DNA of 64,000 nt from Ciona intestinalis (GCF_000224145.3 NC_020166.2:5093880-5157879); one strand, 5' to 3'; shown: positions 11,206 to 22,841, counted from the stretch's first letter. Notes: a model not told the origin generated them from the letters alone. Made by a program: numbers and translations.

Positions 11206-14118
11206 ATGGATGATTGGAATCCACAAGAAGAAGCTTTTCAAAACAAAAGATTTAACTCTGGAAATGGTGGGAAGAAGCGAGAGAAATACACGCTTTATGT
11301 AGTAGGAATTCCCCCTGAACTAAGCAATCGAGCACTGAGTAATTTGTTCAGCTCCTATGGACAAGTACTGCATGCAAATGTTCTTCCACAAAAGCATGAT
11401 GGTTTGCCAAGGGCTGGGTTTGTTGACTTCAACTCATCATCAGAAGCTGAACTTGCAATTAGAAAGCTTAATGGCACTCGAATTGGTAGATTTAATCTGA
11501 AAGTGGAACATGCACGTCCAAGGTCAACTAATAGCAATGGTGGCACTGGCTACATGGATTTGATAAAGAAACTTGAAAAGGCTCCTTTGATTGAAAGTGA
11601 CCTGAATATGTTGGTTCAATCTGTTGAAGAAAGAATATCAAAGAATCCTTTACATAGTGCGGGGGGTGATGCTGGGATTTTAACGGAAAAAGTAAAACAA
11701 ACAACAAGTCATGTTGAAAGTGACAATGAAGATGGAAAACCTATCAAGAAATATTGTGAAAACAACAATTATTTAGAAACTGTTCCACAAAAACATTGTA
11801 ATGTTTGTGGAAAGGTGGCAAGCAAACTTTGTAGCTCTTGCTCATCGGTGTATTATTGCTCTGTGAATTGCCAAAAACAAGATTGGTTGGATGGTCACAA
11901 GATGCAATGCAAGCAAGTGAAGATAGTAAATGATAAAGAAAGCAAAGAAGTTGGAAATGATGAACCATTGATAGTGGTTAACGATTCTATTTTAAAAAGT
12001 TTTGAAAAACATATAAACTCAAATGTAAGTAAGGTTGTAACTGCAGTTAAACCTTCTACATCTTGTGAAGAGAATAAAGTAATTACTCAACATGTGGTGG
12101 AAAGTGTAAGCTGTGATCTAGAAGTTGAGCAAGTGCCTCCAGAAAGTAAAAGTCAGTTCACAGACTTCAGCAACATTATGGTTGATTCTACATTAGATCT
12201 TACAGTTTGTGACTTGGATATTGCTAACAGCGCCATTCTGTGCAAAAGCAGTAACGTTGAAGCTGAAAAAACATTGGATTGTTTACAAGAACAAATTAAC
12301 AAGTACTATTGTAAAAACGAAGTTGGGAAGTTGGAAAACTTCCGTGTTGGTGTACTGTGTGCTGCAGTATTTGTGGAAGACAACCAATGGTATAGAGCTG
12401 TAATTGAAAAAGTAAATTCTCAATCTGGAAAGGCTTTTGTAAGATTTATTGATTATGGAAACACACAAATCATGATGAGAAATGCATTAAAGATTTTAAA
12501 GGAAGAATTTACAACATTGCCGGCTTTTTGTTTGACCTGCTTACTTTTCACTCCTGGTGTTTATTCTGGTTGGCAACCTGAAGCTAAGACATTTCTATCG
12601 GAAGTTTTGCAAAAGAATGGTATTTGTATAAAGTTTACTGTAAAGGAAATTGTCAACAGGTACAGATATGTTGGTGAAATCAAAAGTGATGATCTAAGTC
12701 TTAACAAAGAGTTTCTCGAGAGAGGGTTTGTAAAGAAGAGGTTACATGAAGCACAAAAGCCAGAATTTGACAAGCCACACTCTTCAAGTTTGCCATCGGA
12801 GAACCAAGATGTGTCACAAAGTAAATCAACAGGAACTGTTGAGATGAAGAAAGTTTTACCAAATCCAAGTCGCCGACCAACACAAAGTTCAGTTTCACTA
12901 TCTCCCAGCAACTTGATGAAACATCAAGTTACAAAGACTGCACTACATATCAAGGAGGTTGAAACACCAGAGCAGCAGTTTCAGTTACTTATATCTCATG
13001 TAAATAACCCATGTGACTTTTATTGTCAGATTGTGCAGCAAAGTTTGGCAGATTTGTCAAATTATTTACAAGAAATGACAGCTTATTTTACCACACAAAA
13101 TGCATCTAACAGCTGGAACATTGATGTCGGCACAATTTGTGCAGCTCAGTTTACGGAGGACAAGATGTGGTATAGAGCTGTTGTGTTAAATAAAGATGAG
13201 AAAATCCAAGTACGATTTGTGGATTATGGAAACACAGAAGAGGTTTCAAAGGCACAAGTTCGACCATTACCTGAGCAGTTTCAATCACTCCAAATACAAT
13301 CATTCCATGCCTGTCTTGCTCATTCCTTCCCAATTGATGGTCAAGAATGGAGCCAAGAATCAATTAATCTTATGAAAAAATGCCAGAATCACCCCTTTGT
13401 TGCTAAAGTTCATGAAAAAACACGAGGTCTATCATCTCTTACTATTTATATTGACGATAACTTAACATTGAATGATCACCTGGTACAAGCTGGCTTTGCA
13501 TCATCTGCTCCACCAAAGGTTGAAACTTCAGCGGTTAAAATACTTTACACTGATAAACTACCTGTTGTCGTCCCACCACTACAAAGTTCTAAGCCAGTTT
13601 CTATCAATATTACAGAAGTTTCTCTGGATGGTCATTTATACTGTCAGCTCATTTCAGATGATTTGCTTGGTGTCTCCGAATGCACAACAAAGCTGACAAA
13701 ACATTGTAATAATTTTAAATCTTTATTATCCACACCAGAAGTTGGTAAAGTATGCTCGGCATATTATGAAAAGGATAAATGTTGGTATCGAGCTCAAATC
13801 ACCAACCTCACTGAAGGCAAAGCAGAGGTTGTGTATCTGGATTATGGAAATTCTTTGAAAGTTCCAATGGAACAACTTCAAAACTTGCCCGAAGAATTTG
13901 CATCTCCATCAGCTCAAGCTATCAAGATACGCTTGGCTGACTGCACATTCCCGACAAATGGATGTTCCGAAGAAATGCTTTGTTTGATTCAGAAACTGAT
14001 GAACTGTCCATTGGATGCAAAGTTCCTCAGTGTAAAAGGCCAAGCAGAATATTCTGTTAAAATACCAGAACTACTGAATCTTCTTATTTGCCACAAATTT
14101 GTTAAATATACTTTTTAA
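11206..14118 (+). CDS. RRM-MYND-triple Tudor domain protein (TDRD1/Vreteno-like)
   Basis: A single 970-codon exon starts with ATG at 11206. Domains in order: an RRM at about residues 28-104 (RNP2 LYVVGI, RNP1 RAGFVDFN); a MYND zinc finger at 198-235 with ligands C198, C201, C209, C212, C218, C222, H231 and C235; three extended Tudor domains with cores near 380-435 (IDYGN), 640-690 (VDYGN) and 845-890 (LDYGN), each with a WYRA strand. Tudor aromatic cages bind symmetrically dimethylated arginine on Piwi proteins, so a germline piRNA (nuage) role is expected. Vertebrate TDRD1 has MYND and Tudors without the RRM, while TDRD10 pairs an RRM with a Tudor. Insect Vreteno has an RRM and Tudors, and I recall a MYND-like finger. 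Orthology therefore cannot be settled here. The coding part has no intron, unlike DNAJC2 or LRRC47 nearby. The tail after the third Tudor is short. Confidence 0.9.
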   Translation: MDDWNPQEEAFQNKRFNSGNGGKKREKYTLYVVGIPPELSNRALSNLFSSYGQVLHANVLPQKHDGLPRAGFVDFNSSSEAELAIRKLNGTRIGRFNLKVEHARPRSTNSNGGTGYMDLIKKLEKAPLIESDLNMLVQSVEERISKNPLHSAGGDAGILTEKVKQTTSHVESDNEDGKPIKKYCENNNYLETVPQKHCNVCGKVASKLCSSCSSVYYCSVNCQKQDWLDGHKMQCKQVKIVNDKESKEVGNDEPLIVVNDSILKSFEKHINSNVSKVVTAVKPSTSCEENKVITQHVVESVSCDLEVEQVPPESKSQFTDFSNIMVDSTLDLTVCDLDIANSAILCKSSNVEAEKTLDCLQEQINKYYCKNEVGKLENFRVGVLCAAVFVEDNQWYRAVIEKVNSQSGKAFVRFIDYGNTQIMMRNALKILKEEFTTLPAFCLTCLLFTPGVYSGWQPEAKTFLSEVLQKNGICIKFTVKEIVNRYRYVGEIKSDDLSLNKEFLERGFVKKRLHEAQKPEFDKPHSSSLPSENQDVSQSKSTGTVEMKKVLPNPSRRPTQSSVSLSPSNLMKHQVTKTALHIKEVETPEQQFQLLISHVNNPCDFYCQIVQQSLADLSNYLQEMTAYFTTQNASNSWNIDVGTICAAQFTEDKMWYRAVVLNKDEKIQVRFVDYGNTEEVSKAQVRPLPEQFQSLQIQSFHACLAHSFPIDGQEWSQESINLMKKCQNHPFVAKVHEKTRGLSSLTIYIDDNLTLNDHLVQAGFASSAPPKVETSAVKILYTDKLPVVVPPLQSSKPVSINITEVSLDGHLYCQLISDDLLGVSECTTKLTKHCNNFKSLLSTPEVGKVCSAYYEKDKCWYRAQITNLTEGKAEVVYLDYGNSLKVPMEQLQNLPEEFASPSAQAIKIRLADCTFPTNGCSEEMLCLIQKLMNCPLDAKFLSVKGQAEYSVKIPELLNLLICHKFVKYTF

Positions 14119-14274
14119 GTAAATGTGACTAACTGTTACTACCAGTAAGGTTGTAAGTCATAACTTTGCATATTTAGTAATCCATAAACATAATTTCAAG
14201 AATAGTTTTTTGTTAATGTAAGAAATAACATTAAGTTAATAATTTTCAATTAATTTAACCTTTTTATTCACTTG

Positions 14275-14835
14275 TGGTTACTTTTTACATAAAACTTTCG
14301 AATCCATTTTTGAGGTTCTCTAAGTTAAATGTTCCAATAAGTTTTGTCAATTGTGCTTTTAGTTTTTATGATAAATCATGTTGTTGCCATTTTTTTATAA
14401 CAATAGTGGCATAGTGCATCTTATATATTAAGAATTTTCAGTTAATATATAATTGTATAATGTAACAGTAAAGATAATGTCCATAAAGTAACCCATACAT
14501 TTTTCTGAATTTGAAAGTGTATATATTTTTTGTAACCTGTAAACCTGTAGAATTTGCATATTTGAAAAAGTGGTTTCTGGTTGAAATGATGTCTTGTTTT
14601 CCAAACACGTTCCACCTCTTGGTGCAAACACTTCCATTCCGTTCTTAGTTTTCAATCTTCATTAAAATTTCGTTTTAGTATGATTCATTTTATCATTATG
14701 AATTAATTTCAGCTTAGTTCAGTCGTTACATAGTTTGATATTCCGCTGTCAATAGCTTCAGGTTGATTGTAACCCTAATGGGGTTTTCCCAATACTTTAC
14801 CACTGATTTTAATACATTAGGCACAGGAACAACTA
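14275..14835. repeat. Direct repeat, copy 1, downstream of the Tudor gene
   Basis: It shares ordered blocks with 15620-15910: CTTTTTACATAAAACTTTC, TGGTTTCTGGTTGAAATGAT, CAGCTTAGTTCAG and ATTAGGCACA. Order and strand are the same, with large indels between blocks. No coding content was seen. Confidence 0.55.
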
Positions 14836-15619
14836 AACTTTAGAAAGTCGTAAAACTTTTTTTTAGTGTTTCTTACTCTTTGTAGGCATGACCCAAAACC
14901 TCAGCATAAATTTATAGTGAGGCAAGCCAAATTTTTGAACTAAGTTTTTTAAAGCTATCTGAGACTTCCTTACTGAACCAAATTAAATGGCCACTTACTT
15001 TTTGGTTGTGACAAAAAGATTGAGAAAGACTGCAGATGTTGATCATCCACCTACATGTTTTTGTTAAAAATATGATTAAATTTGATCCCGTCAAAGCTTA
15101 CAAGAAGTTTTCAAATATTGGTATAAACAGCTAAGCATGCAGGTTTCATATCAGTAAACATTTCAGAAACTAAACTTCAACAATACCTTAAATGACATTC
15201 CATGCTTCTGCATACATGACTTGGGGCTTGGTAATGACATTATGATGCTCTTTTCTATAATAAAGAAATTTAAATTGCTCATTGTTTTGCTCCAGTGATA
15301 ATTGTTTAAAAACTGTCAATTTAATCAACTGCATACTGTACCTGTACTGTAAGCTTATACTTATGAGGAAAGTAGTAAGTGTTTTTTTTATTTTTAAAAA
15401 CTTATTATAAACTAAACTAGATTAGCAAGTCAATCAAAATTACTTATAATTAACACAGATTTTAATATAATTAAGCTGCACGAACAATTTCAAATTTTTA
15501 ATTTGTACCGTTTTTCAAAACAGTAATGGTATGTTTCATAAAAATAGTTTCCTCAGCAAACAAAAAAGTGAACACAGATGTTTCAAAGTTTTAATAATTC
15601 GGTTAGGTATAATTGTGGT

Positions 15620-15910
15620 TCACTTTTTACATAAAACTTTCAAATCCATTGTTGGGTGCAACTGTTAATTTGTCCCAAGTAAATCTATCATTTATTCATG
15701 ACATAGTAGTAGAATTTTTATAAAGTAAGAAATTCAACAGTATTTTATGGCAGTAACAAAACCATACCAGCTGCATAGTTCAAAAAATGGTTTCTGGTTG
15801 AAATGATTTCATGCTTATCCATCATGTTCACAGTTTTAAAATGCTGTAATTGACATTCTTTGCTTTTCAGCTTAGTTCAGCAGTTAAAAATATTAGGCAC
15901 AACAAACCTA
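15620..15910. repeat. Direct repeat, copy 2, between the Tudor gene and LRRC47
   Basis: A shortened, diverged second copy of 14275-14835 with the same block order. The 700 bases between the copies and the flank up to 16101 hold no gene I can support. Confidence 0.55.
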
Positions 15911-16101
15911 GGAAATAACAGAATTACCTTTAAATTATAAACGGATAGTGAATCATTAACAAAAGTCTGTGCTAACCACATAAAACAGAATTTGTGAATG
16001 GCACCAAGATAATGCACAAAACTCTTTCAATAACCACAACAACAAAAACCCAAATTAGAAACCAGTTCTGTTTAAAACAAAAGCCAATTGATGTGCATGT
16101 T

Positions 16102-18932
16102 TCATTTCTCTGTATATCTAAGAATTTTGATTTCTTTTGTATCAAACAGCAGATCAGTTTTAGCTGGGTACACCACCCTCACGTCTCCTTTCTCATCTTC
16201 AACTCGAACTTGTTGTACCACGAGCGTGTGATTCGGATTTTCAGTATTTTCCTCATCACTAGAATCATCATAGAAGTCTTTCTCTTTATTAGTCTAATGG
16301 AATAAACCAGTGTTGTTTTCTGTGGCATTTTCTTTCAATTACATAATAAATATTTAAATACAACAAACAAATAAATTTAAGTTTCTGTATCTCATCAAGC
16401 AAATACTAATAGAAGAAACAAGTTATATGAAGTGCTGTAATGGCATAAAAACGTTATTTTCACCAAAAAAGGTTTCAAAACTAACTTTGATTGCTGTTGA
16501 ATAACATCCAAGTTCAACAAGACGTTTCAAAAATTCATCCAGAACATCTTTGCATGACCTTAATGACTTTGTGCCAGTTACCTGGGAAGTATGTGTAAAA
16601 TATTAGAAGAAACCAAACAACACAAATAAAACTTAATTCAGTTGATTCCCAAACTCTTACTTCAACAAATATATCGGTAGATTCTGGAGATATCTTGGTT
16701 GCATCACAGTTGGTTAATGGTGGAAGAGATATAATGCAATCATCTGAACTTCTTCGAAGAAATGCAAATTGCTCCTGATCTTTCAGCATTGATAAATATC
16801 TGTTTCCATAAATTACCAATTTAATTCACTTCAGAATATTAACTTTAAACTCTTAAACGCAGAAGGATTGAAATGTTAGTTTTACATCTTAAAATGAGGT
16901 CAATAGTAATCTCCTATTTTTTAAGTATTTGCTTCCAAATCTTTGATAAAAATTAGTTTTGAATAACAATCTGGACTTAAACTTACAAAACTAGCTTTAA
17001 CGATATAAAGTTATGAATAAAATAGATTGTAGTTCCATTTAATGAATACATTTGAACCACTATGTCTAAGCCACAATACTGCATGGTGCATACAGTTAAA
17101 AAATAATAAATCTATCCTTAGTAAAAAATACACAACATTGTGCATTCAGAATCAGCATACTTATGAATCCCAGACACTTGATTTCTTTTTTTATCTTTCC
17201 TCATATTTTCTGCTTCGCTGCATAACCTCTTGTAAAATTCTAGGGCTCCAACTGCTGCTTTTCGACCAAGTGGATGTATCTGTCAACACAAAAAATTATT
17301 ACTCTATAACACTTTGTGATAAATATACAAAACATTATTACTGTACTCGAAAGTAAATTTTTGTTCTAAATTTCAGTGCCAGACCTTTTATATAAACTTT
17401 CATGGAGTCCAATAGTATGTAGAATTATTTCGTAACCAACTAACCATTGGTTTTGATTACAAATCACTGCAGAAATATTTTGTTACAAAGTAGGCCAATC
17501 AAAGCTATACATGAATTATGAATTTCAAAATAATAAAATTTGGTGGGAACCCACTACTATGGAGCATTGGTTGATAACTGGATTGATAGATTTTGATTTT
17601 TTAATTTTTGTTTGGTGTTTAATATAATTACCTTAAATGTATTGGGTGGTTGTGCATCATATTCAACAAAACAAGTTTTAAGTGCTGACATATCATGGGT
17701 TGCTATGGTGGCAATAGTTCGTTTACCACAAACCTCATCATGAAGTCTTGTCTAAAAAATAAGAATCTCATCACTTATGTTGCATTTATTATTTTGTAGG
17801 TTTAATCCAAACAGCATATTACCTGCAGGGTGATAAAGTTTTTGTATTTGTCACCAGTATCAAGAGTTAAACCGCGTAGAATACAACACACTATGAAAGG
17901 TCGAACCTCTCTTGCTTCTTCATATACCACCACCCTGAAGTTTTCTACAACAAAATTGTCCAATATATGAGCGAAATTTTATTAACACATCAATTGCAAG
18001 TAATAGATTTTACCTGGAACAGCTGTTGATTGTTCTTCAACTTTAAGAACTTCAATAACGCATTTTATCAGTTCATCAATATTCTCTGCCTCCTGTGCCT
18101 TTTGGTCCTTTAACTTTTTTCTTGCCCCTTTACCAGCGGTTTGTTTTTCATTTACATTTTTTGATTTGCTTTCTTTCTTCTTACTTTGACGTCCTTTGCT
18201 ACGAATGTAATCCATAATTGACTTTTGTGAGCTGTCTTGGTCAACCAATTTACGCAGTCTCCTATCTTTAAGTGGATTGCTTTTAAAGTTCACTTGTTTT
18301 AATTTTAAACAATAACCGATGTTCTTTGTTAGTTCATTCAGTTGATTATTGGACAAATCAAAAACTTTTAGCATTGTAATTTCTTCTATTTCATCCTTCA
18401 CATCTTCAATGGCATTGTGTGATGCATGTATTTCTGCAAGACGAGCACTCAGTGGCAGTTCAAACAAACAGTAAGGAAGTTCAGTAAACTTGTTTGTTGA
18501 AATATCTAAAACCGCTAGGTTTGCCAAAGCTTTTGCACTTTCAGGTACATCACTTAAAGAATTGTGAGCAACATTAAGTGTTTGAAGATTGACCAGATTT
18601 CCCAAATTTTGTGGGAGTAGAGTTAGAGCATTTTGAGACAAATCCAGTATTTTGAGTGTTATTATATTACAGGCACATGCAGGAATCTCAGTTAACAAAT
18701 TCTGCCTAAGAAACAACTGAGACAAATTCTGCAAATTCTCCAACTTTGGATTTAAACATTTTACTCCTAAAGAATTTACTTCAAGAAAATTGAGCAATGA
18801 TAGTTCATAAAGATCATCAGGAAGACACCCGTCTGCATCATCAACCTTCTTCTTTAACTCCGGACCTTTCAAAACTAATTCTCTTCTTTGTTCTTCCTTT
18901 GCCTGTTTAATTTCAGACCAAATGTATGACAT
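16102..18932 (-). CDS. LRRC47: Leucine-rich repeat-containing protein 47
   Basis: Seven exons in phase: 18014-18932, 17823-17944, 17632-17751, 17161-17279, 16661-16799, 16486-16581 and 16102-16293 (TGA). They encode 568 residues; the human protein has 583. The start MSYIWSEIKQAKEEQRREL aligns with the human N-terminus (LAERERRRELLLTGP). About seven leucine-rich repeats fill residues 50-235 (LKILDLSQNALTLLPQNLG; LAVLDISTNKFTELP; LKVFDLSNNQLNEL). A Lys-rich linker follows, then a B3/B4-type domain related to the phenylalanyl-tRNA synthetase beta chain (VRPFIVCCILRGL; CGKRTIATIATHD). The C-terminus keeps VVQQVRVEDEKGDVRVVYP. The biochemical role in animals is poorly known; the synthetase-like fold suggests tRNA or translation contact (inference). 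It lies 343 bp downstream of PSMB7 on the same strand. Confidence 0.94.
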
Positions 18933-18964
18933 ATTATCCGCACTTCCAACTTCCCTATATTTAT

Positions 18965-18976
18965 CTGCAACACATG
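18965..18976 (-). promoter_or_regulatory. Candidate 3' splice (possibly trans-splice) acceptor ahead of LRRC47
   Basis: On the minus strand GTGTTGCAG is followed by a 32-base leader (18933-18964) and the LRRC47 ATG. The PSMB7 stop is only about 310 bases upstream. The acceptor could serve an ordinary 5' UTR intron or spliced-leader addition, which is known in Ciona. I saw no clear AATAAA between the genes. Confidence 0.3.
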
Positions 18977-19275
18977 TAATGTCAAAGGTTGTACAATAAA
19001 TGAATAATTTCCAAATTCACATACATTTAAACCATGAAAATCTACAAAGCAATAGGTATCACTGGTTATGAAATTGTTGCTTATGTTAAAAACTACTATT
19101 TAAATTATGAAGTTAAACATAAACCAAAACTGGATAACAAATATATTATACGAAAGCTAAACACGGCAATGGAACAAATAGAGTCCAGCATGACAACCAA
19201 TAGTGTTATTGTTTTCCTACGTGTGTTTTACATTGAAACTACAAGTTGAACTTTTTTCCAGTCTATTTCATTTAC

Positions 19276-20106
19276 TTAAGATGTGTCCATAGCTTCTTGA
19301 ACGGTCTCTGACACAATATCGAACTTTATCGGTTTCACCACCTTAGATAAAACTTCTGTTGTACCAGGTTTATATTTATAATTGCCTTGTCTCACTCCCT
19401 TCTCATTGGCCACATCAAATGGACGAAGATATTCTACCTTCATGTTGTTTCCAATAATGCACAGATCAACATTAGAGCCAGATCCAAGATCATTGAAGAT
19501 ACCAGCAGCCACAGCATCACGAACCAACTTCATTGCTTCAGGTCGTTTCATGTTTGGTTTGTAACCCATTTCAAATGTTGCCATGGCAGCAAGAGAACCA
19601 GACCCCATTGTAACATAGGGTAACTTATCAGTGGACCCATGAGGGTGAATACTATAGAGATGAGCTCCATTACAATCTACTCCTCCCAGCACCAAAGCAG
19701 CACTGACATGACCTTGATATCGGTACAGATACTGCTTCAACATTCGATTTGCAGTTGCTACCCTTGTTGGTCGTCCAGTATTGTAACGATGAAGCTGCAA
19801 GTTTGAAGAGATCATTTGAGTTGTCATCTCTGTATCTGCAGCAGTGCCAGCTCCACAACAGTAAATGTTGGGAGCAATGTAGTGAATTTTAGAGCAATTT
19901 TTATCAGCCACAATGGTATCTTCGGTTGCACGAGTATCAGCCCCAAGAATTACACCTCCTTCGAAAACCATTCCCACAATAGTTGTCCCTGTCTTACGAG
20001 TCTTGGGAGCAACCATACCTTTCTTTTCTAAATGTGCATTCCGTGTACAGTTATCGAAGGTAAAACCTCCATTTGGTATTTCAACGCACGTCAGGGTTGT
20101 AGCCAT
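19276..20106 (-). CDS. PSMB7: Proteasome subunit beta type-7 (beta2, trypsin-like)
   Basis: A single exon of 276 residues; human PSMB7 has 277. The propeptide ends ..RKTG40 and the mature chain begins TTIVG, so Thr41 is the expected catalytic N-terminal nucleophile freed by autocleavage. Asp57 and Lys73 in [19 protein letters not shown] are the usual partners of the active-site Thr. [12 protein letters not shown] and the beta2-type C-terminal extension ([12 protein letters not shown]) fit beta2. It would sit in the inner ring of the 20S proteasome and cut after basic residues. PSMB10-type immunosubunits arose in jawed vertebrates, so PSMB7 is the better name. The coding region has no intron, whereas vertebrate PSMB7 has several. 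The frame is intact with all key residues, so it looks functional, not a decayed retrocopy. Confidence 0.96.
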   Translation of the reverse strand: MATTLTCVEIPNGGFTFDNCTRNAHLEKKGMVAPKTRKTGTTIVGMVFEGGVILGADTRATEDTIVADKNCSKIHYIAPNIYCCGAGTAADTEMTTQMISSNLQLHRYNTGRPTRVATANRMLKQYLYRYQGHVSAALVLGGVDCNGAHLYSIHPHGSTDKLPYVTMGSGSLAAMATFEMGYKPNMKRPEAMKLVRDAVAAGIFNDLGSGSNVDLCIIGNNMKVEYLRPFDVANEKGVRQGNYKYKPGTTEVLSKVVKPIKFDIVSETVQEAMDTS

Positions 20107-20734
20107 ACTTTTTTGTATTAAACGATAATTAACAGCAACCCAACTCTAAAATATCTGGTCTATCAAATAAATGAAAAATCAAATGAATGTTTAAGCTATG
20201 CAGCAAAACGTTAAGAACCATAAAGTTAAATGCTATATTATACCTGTTTTTTTTCCTTTATACTTAACTCATCGGCGCCCTGGCACAACGCACAATGGGA
20301 AGCGTGTCTGTTTTTAACTCAAGGATTAATGCCTTTAAAACAGAACATCCGTGGGTGCTAGTGAAGTACCTTGCCCCGCCATGCGATGGTAAAATAAGTT
20401 ACATTCATTCATTTATACGCAACATTCTTCTTCGTGATTTATTTTATCAAAAGTGCTTGCTCATAATTTCTTTCGATACGCATGAGTGAACTCCACACTA
20501 AACTATGGTGTCATAGATGTTTTAGTAATTCGCCGACTGAATGTATTTGTTATGCAGCATTGACTTTCTGTCTGGATAATTGTTTTTTTTATTGTTACGT
20601 GGTACCTAAGGTAACTATGGTGGCACATGTACCGGTTGGGCATGCTCCGCGCACAGATATTTAATATATTCAAGAGATCCAAGATCTAATGTGTGAGCAC
20701 GTTTAAAACTAATTAGCATAGTAATAATTACCCC

Positions 20735-21135
20735 TTTTACTACAACGGTCGACTGAGCGCGATCAAAAAACAAACCCGAAGTAACCAACAAAGCGGGTTC
20801 TAGTCGCCATTGGTGACTGTGGAGCAGTAGATAGAATGCATTCATTAGTGTATTATAACTCATTAAACTTAAGACGTACAAGAATTGAAAGTTTGGTAAA
20901 GAACAGAGTCCGTATATAAACATGTTTATATGTTTATATACGGACTCTGGTAAAGAATATGTGTAAATACGCTTTGTACAACTCCCATACCCTTGTAAAC
21001 TTACATTAGTTAACCTTGTTGTCGCTTAGAAACGCTTGTTCTTGTGAATTTGGATAAACCGTAAATACGCAGTAATTAGGTGATGTTAGAAGTTAATATT
21101 ATTCATATGATGTTTAATTAAAACAATATGTTAAT
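20735..21135 (-). repeat. Dispersed repeat, family C, copy 1
   Basis: Its reverse complement closely matches 42170-42500, including ATTCTATCTACTGCTCCACA, CACCAATGGCGACT and CCCGCTTTGTTGGTTACTT. A 46-bp palindrome is inserted at 20904-20949. The family is unclassified; no coding potential was seen. Confidence 0.7.
20904..20949. mobile_element. 46-bp palindromic insertion with 8-bp target duplication
   Basis: The insertion reads CAGAGTCCGTATATAAACAT inward from both ends and is flanked on each side by GTAAAGAA. That fits the hAT target pattern nTnnnnAn. The empty site is seen in family C copy 2 near 42341, where the sequence runs straight through TTCTTTACCAAACTTTCAA. Confidence 0.8.
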
Positions 21136-21194
21136 TACGATTAATGATAATACGGTATAAGAGTAGTGCATTTAATCCCTACTTAAATGGTATA

Positions 21195-22475
21195 GTTAAG
21201 TAGGATGGGGGAAGATGGCACACTTACACTTTGTCAGACGATACCTTTTTTATTTTTTTTACGGACCTCCCTTTAATAATAATCAAGAAAATAATGTTAC
21301 AGGGTTATTCGACAATGTTACACAACTTTATGAAACGCGCGTCAAATCTGATTACTATTTTTAAAAATATATAAAAAATATGTAAAAAAAACACAGTATT
21401 TTTTGAACAGGTAAAAAATGCGAAATAGTAATTAAGTTGCTTATTTTGATTGCTTGCTGAATTATAATAAAGCTGATAATTTTTTTATTTTTTAAGGGTG
21501 GACCTTTAAACTAGTTTCATGTCTTCATAAAACAGCCTTGAATATTTCGAACTGTTTGTTTTTCTCTCATAAAATTAGTTTTAGTTTTGTGGAAAAAACT
21601 GAGATATAGTACAATGGGGGGAGGTGGGACTCTTAAGCACATATTGCCAAATATTTCCAAAATCAAAATAGATGACGGTTTTTGGATAATACCACGAATT
21701 AGTACTATCATTCTTTTATTAATTGACACCAATTTAATAAAATTTAATAAAACACACGAGGAGTTATTTACCAATCCGCACAACAGGTGAAATTTTACAA
21801 ATTCGAAAACACACAGGATAAGATGGGACAGTTTAAAATCGTTGTTAATTTTGATTATTAAGTGTATTTATAAATAGAAATATACGTAAATAACACGAAA
21901 TAATACTGTACGCTTTGAAAATTAGGTCTAAACATTCATTTTCTTGCCCTACTGCTATAGTTTTTAACATGTTACCTATACATTCTATTATTGCGTAACA
22001 ATTAGTATTGTTTGAACGACAATGGGTAATGTTCGAACATCAATGGATAAATTTTGTATCCTACAAATGTATATGAACAGGCAATAACAGAAAATTGATA
22101 ATAAACATTGATAAAGTTTTTATTTTTTCTACAAATTGGGTATTACTACTCTGTTTTTGGCACAAGCCACTTCTCATAAATTATCACCAAGTGCAAATGA
22201 CCAAATTTGGAATATAATTTCAAAATATTATCTTTTCATTATATCAGTATCTTGTAGTTGAAAACCGCCTGAGGTATAAATTACTAAATTAAAAGCAAAT
22301 CTTTCAAAGTTTGGCAATGAAAACATACAAAACTACAATGTGGGGGAAGATGGGACTCTAAATTGAAATATATTTACATTAGCAGTATTCTGGAACTTGT
22401 AGTTAACCTACCGAGTTTAACAGGCTGTGCTAGTTTCTTTGCCATGTAAACTTCATATATATGACGTTACAAGTT
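21195..22475. repeat. Composite dispersed repeat, family B, copy 1
   Basis: It begins at GGATGGGGGAAGATGG and has two parts. Part X (21230-21600) matches the reverse complement of 41040-41450. Part Y (21607-22475) matches 40375-40985 in direct orientation. An internal GTGGGGGAAGATGGGACTC lies at 22340. The short ORFs inside are not conserved between copies. Confidence 0.6.
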
Positions 22476-22687
22476 GAATAATACGTAACTTTGTCTGGAT
22501 ACATGTGAGCAAAGTTAAACAAAATGAGGTTTTCAGAGTGAAATAACGGTAAAATAAATTCTTATCGATATACAATTGAAATAGCAAGCAAGTAGAGCTA
22601 AAGCAATAAACCGTGACAAGCGTAGGCTATTGTAAAAAAACGATGACGCCTGTCTATTGTGGGTAAATTTTGTTGATACCTTTGGAG

Positions 22688-22725
22688 CAGAGTCTGTATA
22701 TAAACATATTTATACACAGACTCTG
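22688..22725. mobile_element. 38-bp palindromic insertion with perfect 8-bp target duplication
   Basis: The halves CAGAGTCTGTATATAAACAT and TTTATACACAGACTCTG face each other. CTTTGGAG occurs directly on both sides (22680-22687 and 22726-22733), fitting nTnnnnAn. Confidence 0.8.
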
Positions 22726-22841
22726 CTTTGGAGACATTTCTTATGTCATATTTCCAATACATTATAGAGTTAATATGACGCAATATTATCCATACTCCGT
22801 TCTGGTTGACTCACAAGCTGACCCATTCGTATTGTGTGAAA

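Noticed and set aside
19034-19249. 71-codon ORF between PSMB7 and LRRC47 on the plus strand
   Set aside because: Low-complexity AT-rich sequence, antisense to the flanking genes, no family resemblance.
19276-20106. PSMB7 as a dead retrocopy
   Set aside because: The frame is intact, with propeptide cleavage site and catalytic residues in place; no poly(A) tract or target duplication was seen.
21195-22475. Family B repeat as a coding transposon
   Set aside because: Its short ORFs on both strands are not preserved between copies and match no transposase or reverse transcriptase I recognise.
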